A stretch of DNA of 64,000 nucleotides from CBDAQA01 sp965198865 (GTDB lineage Bacteria; Planctomycetota; Phycisphaerae; Tepidisphaerales; Tepidisphaeraceae), in NCBI GenBank assembly GCA_965198865.1, contig CBDAQA010000003.1, positions 460,994 through 524,993 on the forward strand, given 5' to 3'. A program made the position numbers and the translations under genes. Every line of letters begins with the position of its first letter. The stretch's first letter is position 1. Shown piece by piece: positions 62,307 through 64,000 of this stretch. The notes under the pieces were generated by a model. It worked only from the letters and a program-made list of their open reading frames with translations. It was not told the origin of the DNA and searched no databases.

Positions 62307-64000
62307 GCCGCCTCCGCTTGCGCGACCGACCGGACCCGCCTTGCCACCGACACGGTGAAGATGCCCCAGCGGTCGATCCGCTGGTCGACCTTCTCGAACC
62401 CCGCGACACGCACCAGCGCGTCCATCTCCGCCTGCGTGCGGCGGCGCATCACCCACAGCTTCCCGCGGTGGTTCGGCAGCGTCCGCGCGATGAACTCCAC
62501 CTGCGGGTGCCACGGCTGGCCGGTGTAGATCAGGTAGCCGCCCGGCTCGACGGCGTCCGCGAGGCCGGCCAGCGAGGCGCGGACCATCGCGTTGTCGGGG
62601 AACAACTCGTACAGGCCGGAGACGATCGCGACCGTCGGCCGGGGTGACACGGCGGCCAACGAGGCTCGGTCGAACGCGTCGCCCGGCACCGTGGTGACCG
62701 CGTCGGCGACGCCGAGCGCGATCGCCGTGTCGCGGGCGGCCGCCAGGTTGGCCGGCTCGTAGTCTTGCAGCAGGGCGGTGGTTGGTAGTTGTGGCGTCGC
62801 ACGCATCGTCTCCAGCACGTACCTGCCGCCGCCGGCGGCGACGTCGAGCACGCGCGTGGGCCGGCCGTCGCGGTGCAACGATTCGAGCGTCTCGCGGAGC
62901 AGCCCCTGCAGGTGCTGGCCGCGGATGCGGATGCCGCGCCAGCCGATGCTGTTGAGGTAGAACCAGTCGATTATCCTGCCGATCGGCGTGACGCCGGCGG
63001 GGCGGTTGGCGTAGACGTAGTCGAGCGTGAGGCCCGAGTCGAAGCCGGTGCGGTAGCCGAGCGCGAACCCGCGGCTGAGCGGCCGGCAGAACGTCCGCAT
63101 CGCGCCGGCCGTCAGCCGCCACGGCAGGGGCGATGGGGTCGACAGTCGATCGAACTCGTCGCGCGTGTACCCGGCCCGGTCGGCCGACAGCAGCGGGGCG
63201 TCGCCGGCGATGGGCGCGTTCAGCTGATCGGTGACGAACGCGCGGATCCGGCCGACGGCGTCGGCCCGGCCGGTGTCGTGCAGCAGGGCGTGGTACTGCC
63301 CGGCGGCGACGTGGAGCTGCTTGGTCGGCGACGACAGCCGATCGACGAACCGCCGGGCGAATGCCGTGTCGACCACGTAGTCGGTGCCGGCGGCCAGCAC
63401 CAGCGCCGGCGTGCGGATCGCGCCGGCGTCGGCCACCAAGCGGTTCCCCGCATCGTGCAGGTCCAGCAGCAGCTCGACGCTGATCTGGCGGAACACCTGG
63501 CCGTCGGCTTCGTAGGCGGCCTGCTCCCTCGGGTCGTGCGTCAGCAGCTTCGAGCGGACGTAGCTCTTGACGATGCCGCCGCCGAACAGCGCCTTCTTCA
63601 GTCGCAGCGCGGGGATGGCCAGCGGCACGTAGAGCCGGACGCGGAACGCGGGCGTGACCAGCACGAGGCCGGCGATCGGTGGGGCGTAGTCGTGGACCCA
63701 AGCGGTGGCGATCACGCCGCCGACGCTGTGGGCGACGACGACGGTCTGGTCGAGGCGCACGCCATGGGTTTGCGTGAGGTGGCGGGCGAAGTGCTCGACG
63801 TCGCGGACCAGGGTGTGCAGTCCACCGGGGGCGAACCCGCGCATGCCGGGGCTGCGGCCGTGGCCGCGCTGGTCGGGGCCGAACACGGCGACGTCGGTGA
63901 ACCCCAGCGCCGCCACGGTGTCGGCCAGCCGGCCGGAGTGCTCGTGCCCGCGGTGCATCAGGATCACGGCCCGCGACGTCGGCTGCGGTGGGATCCACGC
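62303..64000 (-). CDS. Alpha/beta-hydrolase fused to SAM-dependent methyltransferase (5' end outside window)
   Basis: At least 565 residues; the frame runs off the window's end ('AWIPPQPTSRAVILMHRGHEHSGRL'), so the start is not visible. Hydrolase domain (~1-265): 'ILMHRGHEHSGRLADTV', 'FGPDQRGHGRSPG', nucleophile 'VVAHSVGGVIATAW', 'VLAAGTDYVVD' with Asp, and 'HVAAGQYHALLHD' with His. Methyltransferase domain (~360-565): 'RVLDVAAGGGRYVLETM' (SAM motif I), 'LLQDYEPANLAAAR' and 'IVSGLYELFPDN'. This fused architecture usually neighbours PAP2/DSP and CDP-alcohol transferase genes in predicted phospholipid-headgroup pathways. The stop overlaps the PAP2 start. Confidence 0.87.
   Translation of the reverse strand, partial: AWIPPQPTSRAVILMHRGHEHSGRLADTVAALGFTDVAVFGPDQRGHGRSPGMRGFAPGGLHTLVRDVEHFARHLTQTHGVRLDQTVVVAHSVGGVIATAWVHDYAPPIAGLVLVTPAFRVRLYVPLAIPALRLKKALFGGGIVKSYVRSKLLTHDPREQAAYEADGQVFRQISVELLLDLHDAGNRLVADAGAIRTPALVLAAGTDYVVDTAFARRFVDRLSSPTKQLHVAAGQYHALLHDTGRADAVGRIRAFVTDQLNAPIAGDAPLLSADRAGYTRDEFDRLSTPSPLPWRLTAGAMRTFCRPLSRGFALGYRTGFDSGLTLDYVYANRPAGVTPIGRIIDWFYLNSIGWRGIRIRGQHLQGLLRETLESLHRDGRPTRVLDVAAGGGRYVLETMRATPQLPTTALLQDYEPANLAAARDTAIALGVADAVTTVPGDAFDRASLAAVSPRPTVAIVSGLYELFPDNAMVRASLAGLADAVEPGGYLIYTGQPWHPQVEFIARTLPNHRGKLWVMRRRTQAEMDALVRVAGFEKVDQRIDRWGIFTVSVARRVRSVAQAEAA

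Noticed and set aside
60954..63998. Single 1014-residue minus-strand open frame
   Set aside because: The upstream two-thirds is an Arg/Pro-rich shadow of the hydrolase-methyltransferase gene in another frame. The real protein starts at GTG 62306.

Overview
The window looks like a chromosomal segment of a high-GC Planctomycetota bacterium, most likely of the Phycisphaerae/Tepidisphaerales type. The signs are a prepilin-like protein with the planctomycete C-terminal H-X9-DG-type motif (28.6-29.3 kb), a second broken one at 44.8-45.2 kb, a C-terminal zinc ribbon of the 'CxxCGYDL...CPECG' kind (5.5-6.0 kb), long foldback repeats between genes, and mixed-strand gene order. This assignment is inferred from sequence character only.

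Layout. 0-3.5 kb: end of a GT4 glycosyltransferase and two tandem Tat-type ferritin-like proteins. 3.7-9.8 kb (minus strand): a formate-type respiratory/transport block (FeS beta subunit, NrfD-like membrane subunit, OFA-family MFS transporter plus small subunit) ending next to a selenocysteine tRNA gene. The catalytic molybdo/tungsto-subunit is not in the window. 9.9-23.1 kb: lipoprotein hydrolases, a FIST-hybrid kinase pair, an M50 protease, NUDIX, a YpsA-like protein, a Doc/AbrB-type toxin-antitoxin pair, UbiD, PilZ-like and YhaM-like genes. 23.2-28.1 kb: a four-gene signalling cluster (REC, REC-GAF, HDOD-histidine kinase, HTH-REC). 28.6-33.3 kb: pseudopilin, lipoprotein, beta-barrel-like protein, a frameshifted PIN toxin and proB.

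33.3-45.3 kb is the accessory core and the most interesting part. Small plus-strand genes (34119-34367, 35043-35444, 38705-39256, 42625-42900) are framed like integron gene cassettes. Three begin at a GTTATN core and end in the exact inverse of their own first 12-13 bases, with the TAA stop inside the inverse core. The junction after the 35043 gene folds like an attC site with one unpaired base. No integron integrase is visible. These junctions have been invaded by two tandem IS110-family elements, a third divergent IS110 element, and a ~330-bp repeat (three copies, two of them carrying an identical IS3-family element). The two tandem IS110 elements have ~250-nt 5' noncoding leaders. In each leader, two short variable loops match that element's own insertion target and own right end, which is the expected signature of bridge RNA guides. 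The second element's target loop matches the right end of the first.

45.4-64 kb: an RND efflux pair, an FKBP-type peptidyl-prolyl isomerase, a GT39-like membrane glycosyltransferase, GDP-fucose synthesis genes (gmd, fcl), a 1544-residue AsmA-like protein, a GNAT enzyme, and a translationally coupled pair made of an alpha/beta-hydrolase-methyltransferase fusion (cut by the window end) and a PAP2-dual-specificity phosphatase fusion.
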